Source of the DNA: Acidobacteriota bacterium
GTDB lineage: Bacteria > Acidobacteriota > Vicinamibacteria > Vicinamibacterales > CAVVIG01
DNA: 64,000 nucleotides
Assembly (NCBI GenBank): GCA_020850715.1
Contig: JADZED010000020.1
Span: 1 to 64,000 of the forward strand
Reading direction: 5' to 3'
Both the position numbers and the translations under genes were made by a program. Under the pieces are notes generated by a model, which saw only the letters and a program-made list of their open reading frames with translations, was not told the DNA's origin and ran no database searches. This document shows, in pieces, positions 53,907 to 63,312 of the stretch (position 1 is the first letter of the stretch; the number at the start of each line of letters is the position of its first letter).

Positions 53907-56900
53907 CTACGTCTGCGTCGAGACCCGGTGCGTCGCGGGCGTGGCGCCCGGCACCGCACCGGCCGCCGGCTGCCGGGCCGCGCGCCGCCAGGGCAACCAG
54001 CCGAACACGGCCGACGGCCGGAAGTCGTCCAGGAACGTGTAGACGACCGGCACGACCAGCAGCGACAGCAGCGTCGACGTGATCAGACCGCCGATTACCG
54101 CGCGCGCCATCGGCGCGCGCATCTCGGCGCCCGCGCCGATCGCGAACGCGAGCGGCAGCATGCCGAAGACCATCGCGAGGGTCGTCATCACGATCGGCCG
54201 CAGGCGCGTGGTGCCCGCCTGCAGCAGCGCGCGATGCCGCGGCAGCCCCTCCCGCCGCGCCTGGTTGGTGAAGTCGACGAGGAGGATGGCGTTCTTCGTG
54301 ACCAGGCCCATGAGCATGATCAGGCCGATCATGCTCATGATGTTGAGCGTGTCGTGCGTGAAGAACAGGATCACGGCGACGCCCACCAGCGAGAGCGGCA
54401 GCGACAGCATGATTGCCAGCGGGTGCGTGAACGACCCGAACTGCGACGCGAGGATCAGGTAGATGAACACGACCGCCAGGAACAGCGCCTGGAACATGTC
54501 GCTGAACATCCGCACGAGCTCCTCGGTGTCGCCGCCCGCGACGATGTCGTAGCCGGCAGGCAGGGCGAGCCGCCGGCTGGCGGCGTCGATGTCGGCCGAC
54601 ACCTCCTGCAGCGGCCGGCCGTCGGTGTTGGCCGAGATGCGCACCTCGCGCGCGAGATCGCGCCGGCGAATCGACGAGGGCCCGGTGCCCGGGAGCACGT
54701 CGGCGACCTCGCTCAGCGGTTTGAGGATCTTGTCGCCATGGGCATCGTCCTTGTCGGAGGCGACCGACAGATCCAGCAGGTCCTCCGAGTAGCGGCGCTG
54801 GTCGGCGCGCAGCCGGACGCGCACGTCGTGGTTGTCGCCGAGCGCATCCTCGATCGTCGTGGCCACCTGCCCGATCACGCCCGCCTGCATCGTGGCGGCG
54901 ATGGCGGAGACCGGAATGCCGAGATCGCTGGCGCGCTGCCGGTCGACGTCGATGCGCAGCTCGGGCTTCGATTTCTCCAGGCTGTTCTCGATGTCGGCGA
55001 TCCCCGGAATCTGCCGCATCAGGGCGACGAGCTCCTGGGAGACGCGATCGAGCTCGTCGAGCTCCGGGCCGCGCACGCTGATCTGGATCGGCTTCTGCCC
55101 GAACGCCCCGGCTTCGGTCAGCCCGTAGGTCAGGCCGGGCACCTGCTCGACCTGCTGCCGCGCCTTGCGCAGCACGGCGCTGAAGGTGCCGCCGGCGTGG
55201 GATCTCAGCTTGACGTAGGTCGATCCCTCGGTGACGGGCCGATACTGCGTGCCGGCCTCGCCGAGCGTCGTGTAGGTGTAGTCGACTTCCGGCAGCTCGC
55301 GCAGTCTGGCGATCATCGCCTGCGCCCGGTCGGTCGTCTCGCGCAGCGTCGCCCCCGGCGTCGCCTTGAACGACACCTGGTACTCGCCGCGGTTGAAGTC
55401 GGGCATGAAGTCACCGCCGAGCATCCCGAGGATCGGGAACGCGCCGACGAACGCCGCCAGCGCAATCGAGACGACCGCCCAGCGGTGGCGCAGCGACCAG
55501 TCGAGCGTCCGCTCGTAGGAGACGTGCAGCCGATCGAAACGCGCGTTGAAGGCCCGCAGGGCGCGGCCGACGAGGCCGCGGCGCCGTCCCTCCTCGACAT
55601 CGGGGTCGTACCATCGCGACGACAGCATGGGATCGAGCGTGAAGCTGACGAACAGCGAGACGAGCACCGCCGCCGCCACCGTGATGCCGAACTGGTAGAA
55701 GAACTGCCCGACCATCCCGCCCATGAACGCCACGGGAATGAAGACGGCGATGATCGTGAAGGTCGTCGCCATCACCGCCAGGCCGATCTCCGCGGTGCCC
55801 TCGCGTGCCGCCTCGAGGTGGCCCTTCCCCTGCTGCATGTGGCGCACGATGTTCTCGCGCACGACGATCGCGTCGTCGATGAGCATGCCGATGGCGAGCG
55901 ACAGGCCCATGAGCGTCAGCACGTTCAGGGTGAAGCCGAAGAAACGCATCGCGATGAAGGCCGCGACGACCGAGATCGGCAGCGTCAGGCCGGTGATGAC
56001 CGTCGAGCGCCACGAGTTCAGGAACAGGAAGACGATGAAGACGGTGAGGAGGCCGCCGAGCACGAGCGTGACCTGCACGTCCTCGATCGACTCGCGGATG
56101 AAGGTCGAATCGTCGCGGACGAGCCTGAGCGACACGCCCGGCGGCAGTTCTCCCTGGAGCCGATCGACCGCCTCCCGCACGCCGTCGGCCACCGCCACCG
56201 TGTTGGCGCCCGCCTGCTTCTGCACGTCGAGCGCAATCGCCGGACGATCGTTCACGAACGCCGCGCTGCGCGGCTCCTCCACCCCGTCGACGACCTGCGC
56301 GACGTCGCGCACCAGCAGCGTGCGCGCGCCCCCGCGCTTCACGGGAATCGCGCCGATCGCCGCCGCAGACGTTCCCCGTGCGGCGACGCGCACCATCGCC
56401 TCGGTCCGGCCGCGGTCGGCGCTGCCGACCGGCGTGTCGACGTTCTGGGTGCGCAGCGCCTCGACGACCTGGCCGAGCGAGAGCGAGTAGGCCTCGAGGC
56501 GCGCCCGATCGACCACGACCTGAATCTCGCGCTTCGCTTCGCCGACGAGGTTCACCGCCCCCACCCCTTCCACGTTCTCCAACCGCCGCTTGACGAGCGT
56601 GTCGGCGATGTCCGACACCGCGCGCGGGGTCAGCGCCGGTGCGTCCACCGCCACCGACACGACCGGCGCCGCCGCCGGGTCGATCCGCTGGATCACCGGC
56701 TCGTCGATCTCGCGCGGCAGCTCGCCGCGGATGGCCGCGACCTTCCCGCGGATGTCCTGCGACGCATTCAGCGTCGGCACGCCGATCTCGAAAGTGACGA
56801 CGATGCTCGAGAGCCCTTCCTGCGAGGTCGACTCGATATGCCGCACCCCTTCGACCGTATTGACGGCCTCTTCGATCTCCTTGGTGACGTCGCGTTCGAC

Positions 56901-57074
56901 CGTCTCCGGCGACGCCCCCGTGTAGCGCGTCGTGACCGTGACGATCGGGAACTCGACGTCGGGGAACAGGTCGACCTCGAGCGCCCGGTACGACGTGAGG
57001 CCGAGAACGGCGAGCGCCGCCATCATCATGGTGGCGAACACCGGCTGCTTGATCGAGAGATCGCTCAGGAACAT
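53907..57074 (-). CDS. RND-family efflux pump inner-membrane permease (HAE1/AcrB-like)
   Basis: A 1055-aa proton-driven trimeric pump. Topology of 12 helices with two large periplasmic loops. First helix after FLSDLSIKQPVFATMMMAAL; conserved SRALE-like RALEVDLFPDVEFP; TM4 carries GLSLAIGMLIDDAIVV with the proton-relay aspartates; TM7 and following contain the second-half repeat and FGSFTHPLAIMLSLPLSLVG; the end has GLVTKNAILLVDFTNQARREG. It works with the adaptor at 57078 (3-bp gap) and the TolC-like channel at 58255. Substrate unknown; control is likely by the TetR gene heading the operon. Confidence 0.96.
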   Translation of the reverse strand: MFLSDLSIKQPVFATMMMAALAVLGLTSYRALEVDLFPDVEFPIVTVTTRYTGASPETVERDVTKEIEEAVNTVEGVRHIESTSQEGLSSIVVTFEIGVPTLNASQDIRGKVAAIRGELPREIDEPVIQRIDPAAAPVVSVAVDAPALTPRAVSDIADTLVKRRLENVEGVGAVNLVGEAKREIQVVVDRARLEAYSLSLGQVVEALRTQNVDTPVGSADRGRTEAMVRVAARGTSAAAIGAIPVKRGGARTLLVRDVAQVVDGVEEPRSAAFVNDRPAIALDVQKQAGANTVAVADGVREAVDRLQGELPPGVSLRLVRDDSTFIRESIEDVQVTLVLGGLLTVFIVFLFLNSWRSTVITGLTLPISVVAAFIAMRFFGFTLNVLTLMGLSLAIGMLIDDAIVVRENIVRHMQQGKGHLEAAREGTAEIGLAVMATTFTIIAVFIPVAFMGGMVGQFFYQFGITVAAAVLVSLFVSFTLDPMLSSRWYDPDVEEGRRRGLVGRALRAFNARFDRLHVSYERTLDWSLRHRWAVVSIALAAFVGAFPILGMLGGDFMPDFNRGEYQVSFKATPGATLRETTDRAQAMIARLRELPEVDYTYTTLGEAGTQYRPVTEGSTYVKLRSHAGGTFSAVLRKARQQVEQVPGLTYGLTEAGAFGQKPIQISVRGPELDELDRVSQELVALMRQIPGIADIENSLEKSKPELRIDVDRQRASDLGIPVSAIAATMQAGVIGQVATTIEDALGDNHDVRVRLRADQRRYSEDLLDLSVASDKDDAHGDKILKPLSEVADVLPGTGPSSIRRRDLAREVRISANTDGRPLQEVSADIDAASRRLALPAGYDIVAGGDTEELVRMFSDMFQALFLAVVFIYLILASQFGSFTHPLAIMLSLPLSLVGVAVILFFTHDTLNIMSMIGLIMLMGLVTKNAILLVDFTNQARREGLPRHRALLQAGTTRLRPIVMTTLAMVFGMLPLAFAIGAGAEMRAPMARAVIGGLITSTLLSLLVVPVVYTFLDDFRPSAVFGWLPWRRAARQPAAGAVPGATPATHRVSTQT

Positions 57075-57077
57075 GGC

Positions 57078-58241
57078 TCAGGATCCCGCCTTCGCGCCGC
57101 GCCCGCCGCTTCCGCTGCCGCTCGCGCCGCCGCGCGCCGTGGCGTCGCCGACCTGCACCGGCGTCCCGGGACCGAGCGCGCTGGGCGGATCGAGCACGAC
57201 CTCGTCGCCTGCGTTCAGACCGGAGATCACCTGCACGGCATCGGCCGCCTCGATCCCGACGGTGACGTCGCGCCGCTCGGCCTTCCCGCCCGCCACCACG
57301 AAGGTCTGGGCGCGGGACGGATCGGCGCCGTCGCGCACCAGCGCCGCAGGCGGCACGACCAGGCTGCCGGGCGCCGTGCCCACCTGGACCTCAGCTCGGG
57401 CGAAGAGGCCCGAAACCAGCTCGGGCCGGCCCGGCACGTTGATGATCACCTCGAAGGATCGGCTGCGCGGATCCACCTGTGGCGCGATGCGGTCTACCCT
57501 GCCGTCGGCCGCGAAGCCGGGCAGCGCGTCGACGGTCACCGCGACCGGCGCGCCAACCTCGAGCCGGCCGAAATCCCCCGAGGCGACCGACGCGCGGAGC
57601 TCGAACACCGCGTCGTCGACGATCGTGTAGACCGGCGCGCCGGCCTGCAGCATCGCCCCCGCATCGGCCCGCCGCGCTGCGATGCGTCCTGCGATCGGCG
57701 CCGTGATGCGGGTGCGGGCCAGCTGGCGCTCGGCAATCGCGAGCTCGCTGCGCGCCTGCGCGGCCGAGGCGTCCGCCACCTGCACCGCAACCTCCGCCGC
57801 CAGGCGGTCCTTGTCGGTGATGCCGCCCGTCTTCAGGAGACTGTCGGCTCGTGTCTTCTCGGCCGCCGCATGGGCGCGGTTCGCCTCGGCAACGTCGACC
57901 GCCGCCTTCGCGCGGTCGCGCGCGAGCCTGAAGTCCACCTCGTCGAGGGTGGCGAGCAGGTCGCCGGGCCGAACGCGGTCCCCTTCGTTCCTGAGCGTGC
58001 GCTCGAGGCGGGCCGACACCTCCGCCACCACGTTCACCTCGGCGCGTGGATCGAGCGTGCCCGTCAGGTCGAGGGTCTGGGTCAGGTCGCGTGTCTGGAC
58101 CGCCGCCGTGCGCACCGGGACGACGCGCGCCGCTTCGCCCGCCGCCGGTTCCGCTTCCGCGGCCCCGCCGGCGCACGCGGCGGCCGCCGCCGAGGCGAGC
58201 ACGGCCGTCAACAGCCAGTAGTTCGGTCGGTTCGTGTGCAT
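57078..58241 (-). CDS. RND efflux periplasmic adaptor (membrane fusion protein)
   Basis: A 387-aa exported adaptor. The N-terminal signal ends AAAAACAGG, where the cysteine fits a lipobox, so it is probably a lipoprotein. Barrel-sandwich hybrid halves: VNVVAEVSARLERTLRNEGD with LLATLDEVDFRLARD, and the second half RITAPIAGRIAARRADAGAML. Between them is an alpha-helical hairpin (Ala/Glu/Arg-rich, about 115-190). A beta-barrel follows (LRASVASGDFGRLEVGAPV). The C-terminus is Gly/Ser-rich. It bridges permease and TolC. Confidence 0.95.
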   Translation of the reverse strand: MHTNRPNYWLLTAVLASAAAAACAGGAAEAEPAAGEAARVVPVRTAAVQTRDLTQTLDLTGTLDPRAEVNVVAEVSARLERTLRNEGDRVRPGDLLATLDEVDFRLARDRAKAAVDVAEANRAHAAAEKTRADSLLKTGGITDKDRLAAEVAVQVADASAAQARSELAIAERQLARTRITAPIAGRIAARRADAGAMLQAGAPVYTIVDDAVFELRASVASGDFGRLEVGAPVAVTVDALPGFAADGRVDRIAPQVDPRSRSFEVIINVPGRPELVSGLFARAEVQVGTAPGSLVVPPAALVRDGADPSRAQTFVVAGGKAERRDVTVGIEAADAVQVISGLNAGDEVVLDPPSALGPGTPVQVGDATARGGASGSGSGGRGAKAGS

Positions 58242-58254
58242 GAGTGTCTCGTCC

Positions 58255-59580
58255 TCAGTTCGGTTCGCGCCCCATCACGTACTGCAGCGTCGCCCGCGCG
58301 TTCGCATGGGAATACAACGCCTGGTTTCGAATGTTCTCCGCTTCGCGGAGCGCCTGCTGCGCGTCGATGACGTCGAGCGGCGTTGCCGCGCCGAGGCCGT
58401 AGTTGGCTTCGGTCATCTCGAATGCGCGTCGAGCCTGCGTCACGTTGAGCTCGGCCGCCTGAATCGTCCGGTCGACCAGCGCCAGCGCATCCCAGGCCGA
58501 CTGCACCTCGAGCCGGATCTGATTCTCGAGCGCCGCGATCTGGTGGGTCACGCTGTTGCGCTGCGCCCGCGCCTGCGCCACCGCCCCGCTCACACGCCAG
58601 CCGTCGAAGATCGGCACCTTGACGGTGACCGTGGCCGACCAGCGCGTGTAGTCGAGATCGAACAGATTGCGCGGCCGGCGCACCGAAAACCCGTAAGACG
58701 CCGCCAGATCGAACCGGGGTTTACCGTCGGCCGCCGCCACGCCGATGAGATCGTCGCGCACCTCCTCCTGGAGCCGCAGCGACTCCAGCTCCGGCCGCGC
58801 GGCGATCGCCTCGCGCACCGCCTCCTCGAACGCCACGGTGAACGGCACGACCGCCAGCGTGTCGGCCGGCGCGATCGGCGTCCCGGTCGGACGCAGCATC
58901 ACCGTGTTCAGGATGGCCCGCGCCGCGGCGACGTCGTTCCCGGCGCGCTGGAGCTCCGCGCGCTGGTTCTCGAGGTCGACGTCGGCACGCAGCACCTCGA
59001 GCTCGGTGGCCACGCCGGCCGCGAGACGGTTGCGCGCCGATTCCAGGTGCCGTTCACGCGCATCGACATTGGCGCGGATCACCCGCTCCTGCTCCAGCGC
59101 GAACAGCAGCTGGTTGTAGGCGCGAATCGCATCGAGCGCCGTCGCATGCCGCGCCCGCTCCACGTCGAGCGCCGCCGCCTCGCGGGCGGTCCGCGCCGCG
59201 TCGAGCGCCTTCCCGAGCTTGAAGCTGAAGAGCGTCTGCCGCAGGTCGGCGCTCGTTGCGAACGCATTCGCCGGAATCGGGTTCAGCGCCGTCCGGAACT
59301 CGTCGGGGAACTGATCGAAGTTCGGGCTGTTCAGGAGGCCGGGATCGCGCGACCGCAGCCCGACCGAGCTCCAGGTGATCTCGGGCAGCGCGTCGGCCCG
59401 CGCCTGGACGATCTGGCCGTCGAGCATGGCCACCTGTTCGAGGCTCAGCTTCACCTGCGGGTTCGCGGCGACCGCGCGCGACACCGCCTCCGCGCGCGTG
59501 AGCGGCTGCGCAGCGGCCGGCGCGGTCATCAGGCCGGCTGCCAGGAGCCCGGCGGTCGTGAGTCGTGTCATCGGTTCCAT
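58255..59580 (-). CDS. TolC-family outer-membrane efflux channel
   Basis: A 441-aa outer-membrane factor. Signal peptide to about residue 24 (MTAPAAAQ), then two OEP repeats made of long helices and short strands: LTRAEAVSRAVAANPQVKLS, FSFKLGKALDAARTAREAAA, and in the second half VPFTVAFEEAVREAIAARPEL and TPLDVIDAQQALREAENI, a conserved end block. ATG 59580 overlaps the TetR gene by 13 bp; ATG 59571 is an alternative start. Confidence 0.95.
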   Translation of the reverse strand: MEPMTRLTTAGLLAAGLMTAPAAAQPLTRAEAVSRAVAANPQVKLSLEQVAMLDGQIVQARADALPEITWSSVGLRSRDPGLLNSPNFDQFPDEFRTALNPIPANAFATSADLRQTLFSFKLGKALDAARTAREAAALDVERARHATALDAIRAYNQLLFALEQERVIRANVDARERHLESARNRLAAGVATELEVLRADVDLENQRAELQRAGNDVAAARAILNTVMLRPTGTPIAPADTLAVVPFTVAFEEAVREAIAARPELESLRLQEEVRDDLIGVAAADGKPRFDLAASYGFSVRRPRNLFDLDYTRWSATVTVKVPIFDGWRVSGAVAQARAQRNSVTHQIAALENQIRLEVQSAWDALALVDRTIQAAELNVTQARRAFEMTEANYGLGAATPLDVIDAQQALREAENIRNQALYSHANARATLQYVMGREPN

Positions 59581-60206
59581 CCATCGAAGATCGCGTCCAC
59601 CAGCTGGTCGGCCAGCTGCGGTGTCAGCTCGGGCCGACCCGCGATCACGTATCCCGTGGCCGCCTCGCTGAGCGCACCCATCAGGACGAGCATCCGTGTG
59701 CCGGTCGGCCCCGGCGCCAGCTCGCCGAAGCGTACCGCCTCCTCGGCGGCCGCGCCGAGCGCCCGGACCATGCCGTCATAGAACTCGGTGCAGTTCACCC
59801 GGTCGCTGCGCACCGTGGCCGGCGGCGCCCAGACGAACCCGTGAATGAAGCGCCACAGCCGGGGCTGCCGGGTCGCGCTGTCGAACACTGCGCGCGCCAG
59901 CAGCTTGACGCGGTCTCGGAACGTACCGTCGTGCGAGATCGCCCCCTCCACCATCGTGCGGAAGTGCGAAAAGCCGCTGGCGACCAGCGCCTCCAGGACG
60001 CCTTCCTTGCTGCCGTAGAAGTGATAGAGCGTAGGACGCGTGATACCGGCGGCCTCGCAGATTTCGCGGACCGCCGTCGCGTCGTAGCCTTTGACGGCGA
60101 ACAGATCGAGCGCGGTGCGGAGGATGCGTTCGGCGGAGGAAGACGGGTGGGCCGCCCGGTTGGTTCCGTGGTGGTCGGCGGCGGCTGAGCTCGACGGGGA
60201 AGTCAT
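59568..60206 (-). CDS. TetR-family repressor of the efflux operon
   Basis: A 212-aa regulator. The helix-turn-helix reads ILRTALDLFAVKGYDATAVREICEAAGITRPTLYHFYGSKEGVLEAL (about 27-73), with the remaining helices forming a ligand-binding domain; the FIHGFVWAPP and GALSEAATGYVI regions are typical. It is the first gene of the minus-strand pump operon and lies 100 bp from the palindrome at 60307-60324, its likely operator. It should release DNA when it binds a pump substrate. Confidence 0.94.
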   Translation of the reverse strand: MTSPSSSAAADHHGTNRAAHPSSSAERILRTALDLFAVKGYDATAVREICEAAGITRPTLYHFYGSKEGVLEALVASGFSHFRTMVEGAISHDGTFRDRVKLLARAVFDSATRQPRLWRFIHGFVWAPPATVRSDRVNCTEFYDGMVRALGAAAEEAVRFGELAPGPTGTRMLVLMGALSEAATGYVIAGRPELTPQLADQLVDAIFDGWNR

Positions 60207-60663
60207 CTACGCGCTCTCCTCAGTAACGCGCCGTCCAATCGCATGTCGTGCAGCCCTTCGCGCCAGTCCCGAATCCTGCCGCACGTACAACCTGCGCAGT
60301 ATACCGACCGGTAGATATACCGGTCAAGCCACCCGCGCCCAATGCGACAAGCGACAAGATCGTCCACTCGGGAGTTGCCGCGCACACTCCCGAATGGCGT
60401 CCTGCTCCGCCTCGAGACCGAGATCACCCGGAGTCGGCGACGGATGTCCGGCACACCGGCGCCGCAGGCGTTACGGCGCAGAGGAGCCCGGCAGGGATCG
60501 GACGCTCGATGTTGGGAATTTCCCCGCGACCACCGGGGATTCGAATCTGCAGACGTCGTTCGACCGCGAGGGTGCGGCGGCGACCGTCGCGTCTGCGCGA
60601 CCGTGCCACGAGCTGCGCCTGCGGCTTCGCCTTCGTGGAGGCGAGCCGCCAGACCGCGACGGG
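60207..60663. other. 457-bp intergenic region upstream of the efflux operon
   Basis: No gene supported. The part nearest TetR carries the operator at 60301-60327. The remainder (60330-60663), next to the end of the iron-sulfur repair gene, is GC-rich sequence whose frames are Arg/Ser-rich. Confidence 0.5.
60307..60324. promoter_or_regulatory. Operator-like palindrome for the TetR repressor
   Basis: ACCGGTA-GATA-TACCGGT is a perfect 7-bp inverted repeat with a 4-nt spacer. It sits in ATACCGACCGGTA...CCGGTCAA, so a second overlapping ACCGACCGGT half-palindrome is present. Position 100 bp before the TetR start and size fit an autoregulatory operator. Confidence 0.7.
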
Positions 60664-61407
60664 TCAGGCCTCCTCGGCCTCCCCGCGCTGCTGCTCGAGC
60701 GCCGTCGCCGCCGGAAAGAGGACGTTGTTCTCGAGGTGCACGTGGCGATGCAGGTCGCGCTCGAACCGGGCCAGATCCGCCATACTGAGCTCGTAGGTGA
60801 TGCAGCCGTCGGCCGGCACATCGTAGCCCCCCGTCAGCTCGCGGATCGTGCGGAGAGCGTCGGCCATCTCGCGGTGCTCCCGCTCCATCATACGGATCGG
60901 GTTCTCGACGGTGCCGAACGGGCTCTGATGCACCTCGCAGCCCTGCTGTTCGAGCTCGACGAGCTCGCGAATGTAGGGGAACAGCACCTGCTCCTCCTTC
61001 ATCATGTGCTGCGTCAGCTCGATGCCCAGCTCCCGAAACAGATTGACGACGCGCGCCAGCTCGCGATGGCGCTCGCCATGGGACTGTTCCAGCCGCTCCA
61101 GGCGACGCGCGATCACCGGGAGCGCCCGGCGCACGTACCCATGATGCATCTCGACGATGTGATCGATCAGCCGATCGAGCGGCCAGCGCGCCGCGTCGTC
61201 TCCGTCCTGGGCAGGCCGGGGGCGGGCCACGCCTTCGAGCGCGCGCACCACGGCGCCCTGATCGACGGCCGCGCGTTGGCACGCCTCGGCGAGCGAACGA
61301 CGGCCGCCGCAGCAGAAGTCGATGCCGAACTCCTCGAAAACCTCGGCGGCCCGGGCGTTCCCGGCCACGATCTCGCCGATCGTCGCCAGTTCGAAGCGCT
61401 CGCTCAT
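60664..61407 (-). CDS. ScdA/YtfE/RIC-type iron-sulfur cluster repair di-iron protein
   Basis: A 247-aa protein that in the family rebuilds Fe-S clusters damaged by nitric oxide or oxidants. The N-terminal ScdA_N domain has IGEIVAGNARAAEVFEEFGIDFCCGG with a CC pair. A hemerythrin-like four-helix domain follows, with His/Glu ligands in IDHIVEMHHGYVRRAL, QHMMKEEQVLFPYI, MMEREHREM and RHVHLENNVLFP. GGAGG lies 5 bp before ATG 61407. Divergent from a Crp/Fnr gene with 46 bp between the start codons, which suggests that regulator controls it. Confidence 0.94.
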   Translation of the reverse strand: MSERFELATIGEIVAGNARAAEVFEEFGIDFCCGGRRSLAEACQRAAVDQGAVVRALEGVARPRPAQDGDDAARWPLDRLIDHIVEMHHGYVRRALPVIARRLERLEQSHGERHRELARVVNLFRELGIELTQHMMKEEQVLFPYIRELVELEQQGCEVHQSPFGTVENPIRMMEREHREMADALRTIRELTGGYDVPADGCITYELSMADLARFERDLHRHVHLENNVLFPAATALEQQRGEAEEA

Positions 61408-61452
61408 AGCCCCTCCAAGGTGTCGAGGGTAGCGGCTCGCGCCCTCCCCCGG

Positions 61453-61468
61453 TATGATCGAAGTCATA
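61453..61468. promoter_or_regulatory. Palindrome at the start of the Crp/Fnr gene
   Basis: TATGA-TCGAAG-TCATA, a 5-bp inverted repeat with 6-nt spacer. It overlaps ATG 61454; if translation instead begins at ATG 61472, it would lie just upstream as a possible site for autoregulation and for the divergent repair gene. It is not the TTGAT-N4-ATCAA FNR consensus. Confidence 0.35.
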
Positions 61469-62167
61469 TTGATGCCCCGTACCCCGTCGATAGACGACGC
61501 GCTGCGCCGGACGACGATCTTCCGCAGGCTTTCCGGCGACGATCGGCAGCGGGTGGCGGCCGTGGCGCGCGTCCGCGAATTCGAGAAGGGACAGACGCTG
61601 TTCGCCGAAGGCGAGCCATCGGATCTCCTGTACACGATCGTGATCGGGCGCGTGAAGGTGTCGAAGGCGACCGTTCGCGGCACTGACGTGATCCTCGACA
61701 TCTTCGGCCCCGGCGATCCGGTCGGGGCCGTGGCGGTCTACGAGGCGCGCCCCTATCCGGCGACCGCGACCGCGCTGGAGTCGACGACCTGCCTGATCCT
61801 CCCGAAGCAGGCGTTCTTCGGGCTCCTCGAGGGCTATCCGACGCTCGTGCGGGGCCTGCTGCTCGGGCTGACGCATCGGCTGGTGGAGCTGACCAACCGG
61901 CTCGCCGAGCTGTCGGGCGGACGGGTCGAGGCGCGGATCGCCCGGCTGCTCCTCAAGCTCGCCGATCAGATGGGACAGACGCGCGGCAGCGAGGTCGTCA
62001 TCCCGCTGGCGCTCTCGCGTCAGGAGATCGCCGACATGGTCGGCACCACGATCGAGACCTCGATCCGCATCATGAGCCGCTGGGGCAAGGATCAGATCCT
62101 GCGAACGGAGAAGGACGGGTTCGTGATCGTGGATCGCGGCGCGCTCGACGCGATCGCGATGGGCTGA
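61454..62167 (+). CDS. Crp/Fnr-family transcriptional regulator
   Basis: A 237-aa regulator. The cNMP-binding-like N-domain has FEKGQTLFAEGEPSDLLYTIVIGRVKV and DIFGPGDPVGAVAVYEARPYPATA; a long dimerisation helix follows (GLTHRLVELTNRLAEL), then the winged helix with LSRQEIADMVGTTIETSIRIMSRW as recognition region. There are no N-terminal cysteines for an Fe-S cluster, so it is not a classic FNR; a DNR/NNR-like (NO- or heme-sensing) role fits its neighbours. ATG 61472 is an alternative start. Confidence 0.93.
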   Translation: MIEVILMPRTPSIDDALRRTTIFRRLSGDDRQRVAAVARVREFEKGQTLFAEGEPSDLLYTIVIGRVKVSKATVRGTDVILDIFGPGDPVGAVAVYEARPYPATATALESTTCLILPKQAFFGLLEGYPTLVRGLLLGLTHRLVELTNRLAELSGGRVEARIARLLLKLADQMGQTRGSEVVIPLALSRQEIADMVGTTIETSIRIMSRWGKDQILRTEKDGFVIVDRGALDAIAMG

Positions 62168-62487
62168 CGCTGCGACACCCGACCTCCGCGGCCGCCATGG
62201 CCTCGGCCGGGGCCGCCCGAGTGCAGCGGCTTGGAACATCGTCTCTCGCGGCCAACGGCGGTTCGCGCGTCATCCACCGGGCGCCAGGAGGCGAGGTCCG
62301 GGATCTCCAGGATCGACGCGTCGAATGGGCCGGAATCTGGAGGGCGCTCGAATACCCCGGTGTCGGCATTGACGCCCTCGCGCGATGGCCGCGTGCAGGC
62401 GTTCGCGACGGCCTCGCGGAGTGGAGCGGTCGTTTGCTGATGGGTTGATCCCGTGGTGCGCGGTAATCCTGGCGACCCAGGCGCGAC
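62168..62487. other. 320-bp gap between convergent genes
   Basis: Between the Crp/Fnr gene and the nos-type permease, which converge on it. An 83-codon plus frame at 62197-62448 and several minus frames are open, but none shows a domain, a ribosome site or a signal. No clear terminator. Confidence 0.45.
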
Positions 62488-63312
62488 CTACACGTCACGG
62501 CGCTTCAGCGCCGCCGCGGCGATCCCGAGCGGGACAGCGGTCCACGCGGCGAGCGCCGTCGCCGCCGCGGCAGCCGCCTGCCGCTCGCCGCCGAGAAAGC
62601 GCGTCCACGCCTCGCCCGCCGCGCCGAGCACGTTCGACGTCCCCGCCACCTGCAGCATCGCGATCCGGATCACGTCGGTCGGGTTGCCGAACACCGACCC
62701 GAACAGCAGCCGCCCGCCGGTGGACCCCGTCAACTGCCCTGCCAGCGACAGCGCGAGGCCGTCGTAGAGGAGCACGAAGAAGAACCAGACGAAGGTCGCG
62801 GCGCCCAACGCCGTCGTGCGCGTGCCGGCAGTCGCGGCCACCGCCGCCGCGAGCGACAGGAAGATCGCCGCCAGCGCGACCGAGAGCGCGACGAACGCCG
62901 CGAACGCCGTCAGCCCGTCGGGCCCGGAGCTCGACGCGATGATCGCACCGCCCGCGCCGAAGCCAAGCGCGATGGCACCGCCGAGCGCCGCGAGCTCGCC
63001 GAGCCACCGGCCGAACAGAATCGTCGCGCGGCCGACCGGCTGCACGAAAAGGAATGGATCGCTCCCGGTTTCGATCGCCTGGCTCGATACGCCGAGCACG
63101 ATCGCGCCGAGCGGGACCAGCACCAGCACGACCGGCACCAGGGTCATCGTCGTGCGCGCGAATCCGTCGGCGCCGTACAGTTCGGTGGCGGCGCCGGCCG
63201 CGTAGGCGGCGGCCGCCGTCATGAGCGCGAACGCCGCGGCCAGGACCTGGATCCACTTCAGCCGCGCCGCCGCACGAAGCTCGAGCCGCGCGATCGCGAT
63301 GAGATTCCTCAT
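62488..63312 (-). CDS. nosY: NosY-like ABC transporter permease
   Basis: A 274-aa membrane protein with about six helices, of the ABC-2 type permease group. N-terminal IARLELRAAARLKWIQVLA; LGVSSQAIETGSDPFLFVQPVGRATILFGRWLGE is the conserved cytoplasmic block of NosY; LFGSVFGNPTDVIRIAMLQ follows. It works with the NosF-like ATPase and NosL in maturation of the copper site of nitrous oxide reductase. Overlaps the NosL stop by 4 bp (ATGA). The symbol rests on neighbours as well as sequence. Confidence 0.86.
   Translation of the reverse strand: MRNLIAIARLELRAAARLKWIQVLAAAFALMTAAAAYAAGAATELYGADGFARTTMTLVPVVLVLVPLGAIVLGVSSQAIETGSDPFLFVQPVGRATILFGRWLGELAALGGAIALGFGAGGAIIASSSGPDGLTAFAAFVALSVALAAIFLSLAAAVAATAGTRTTALGAATFVWFFFVLLYDGLALSLAGQLTGSTGGRLLFGSVFGNPTDVIRIAMLQVAGTSNVLGAAGEAWTRFLGGERQAAAAAATALAAWTAVPLGIAAAALKRRDV

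Noticed and set aside
53691-58370. A 1559-codon open frame on the plus strand opposite the RND pump and adaptor
   Set aside because: It is rich in Arg, His, Asp and Glu without any domain, and lies exactly antisense to genes with intact family motifs. Long antisense frames are expected at this GC content.
61408-61453. Classical FNR box in the divergent scdA/fnr promoter
   Set aside because: No TTGAT-N4-ATCAA sequence occurs; the only symmetry is the weaker TATGA-N6-TCATA.
62197-62448. An 83-aa plus-strand ORF between the Crp/Fnr and nos genes
   Set aside because: The sequence looks somewhat protein-like (EWAGIWRALEYPG), but there is no ribosome site, domain or partner to support it.
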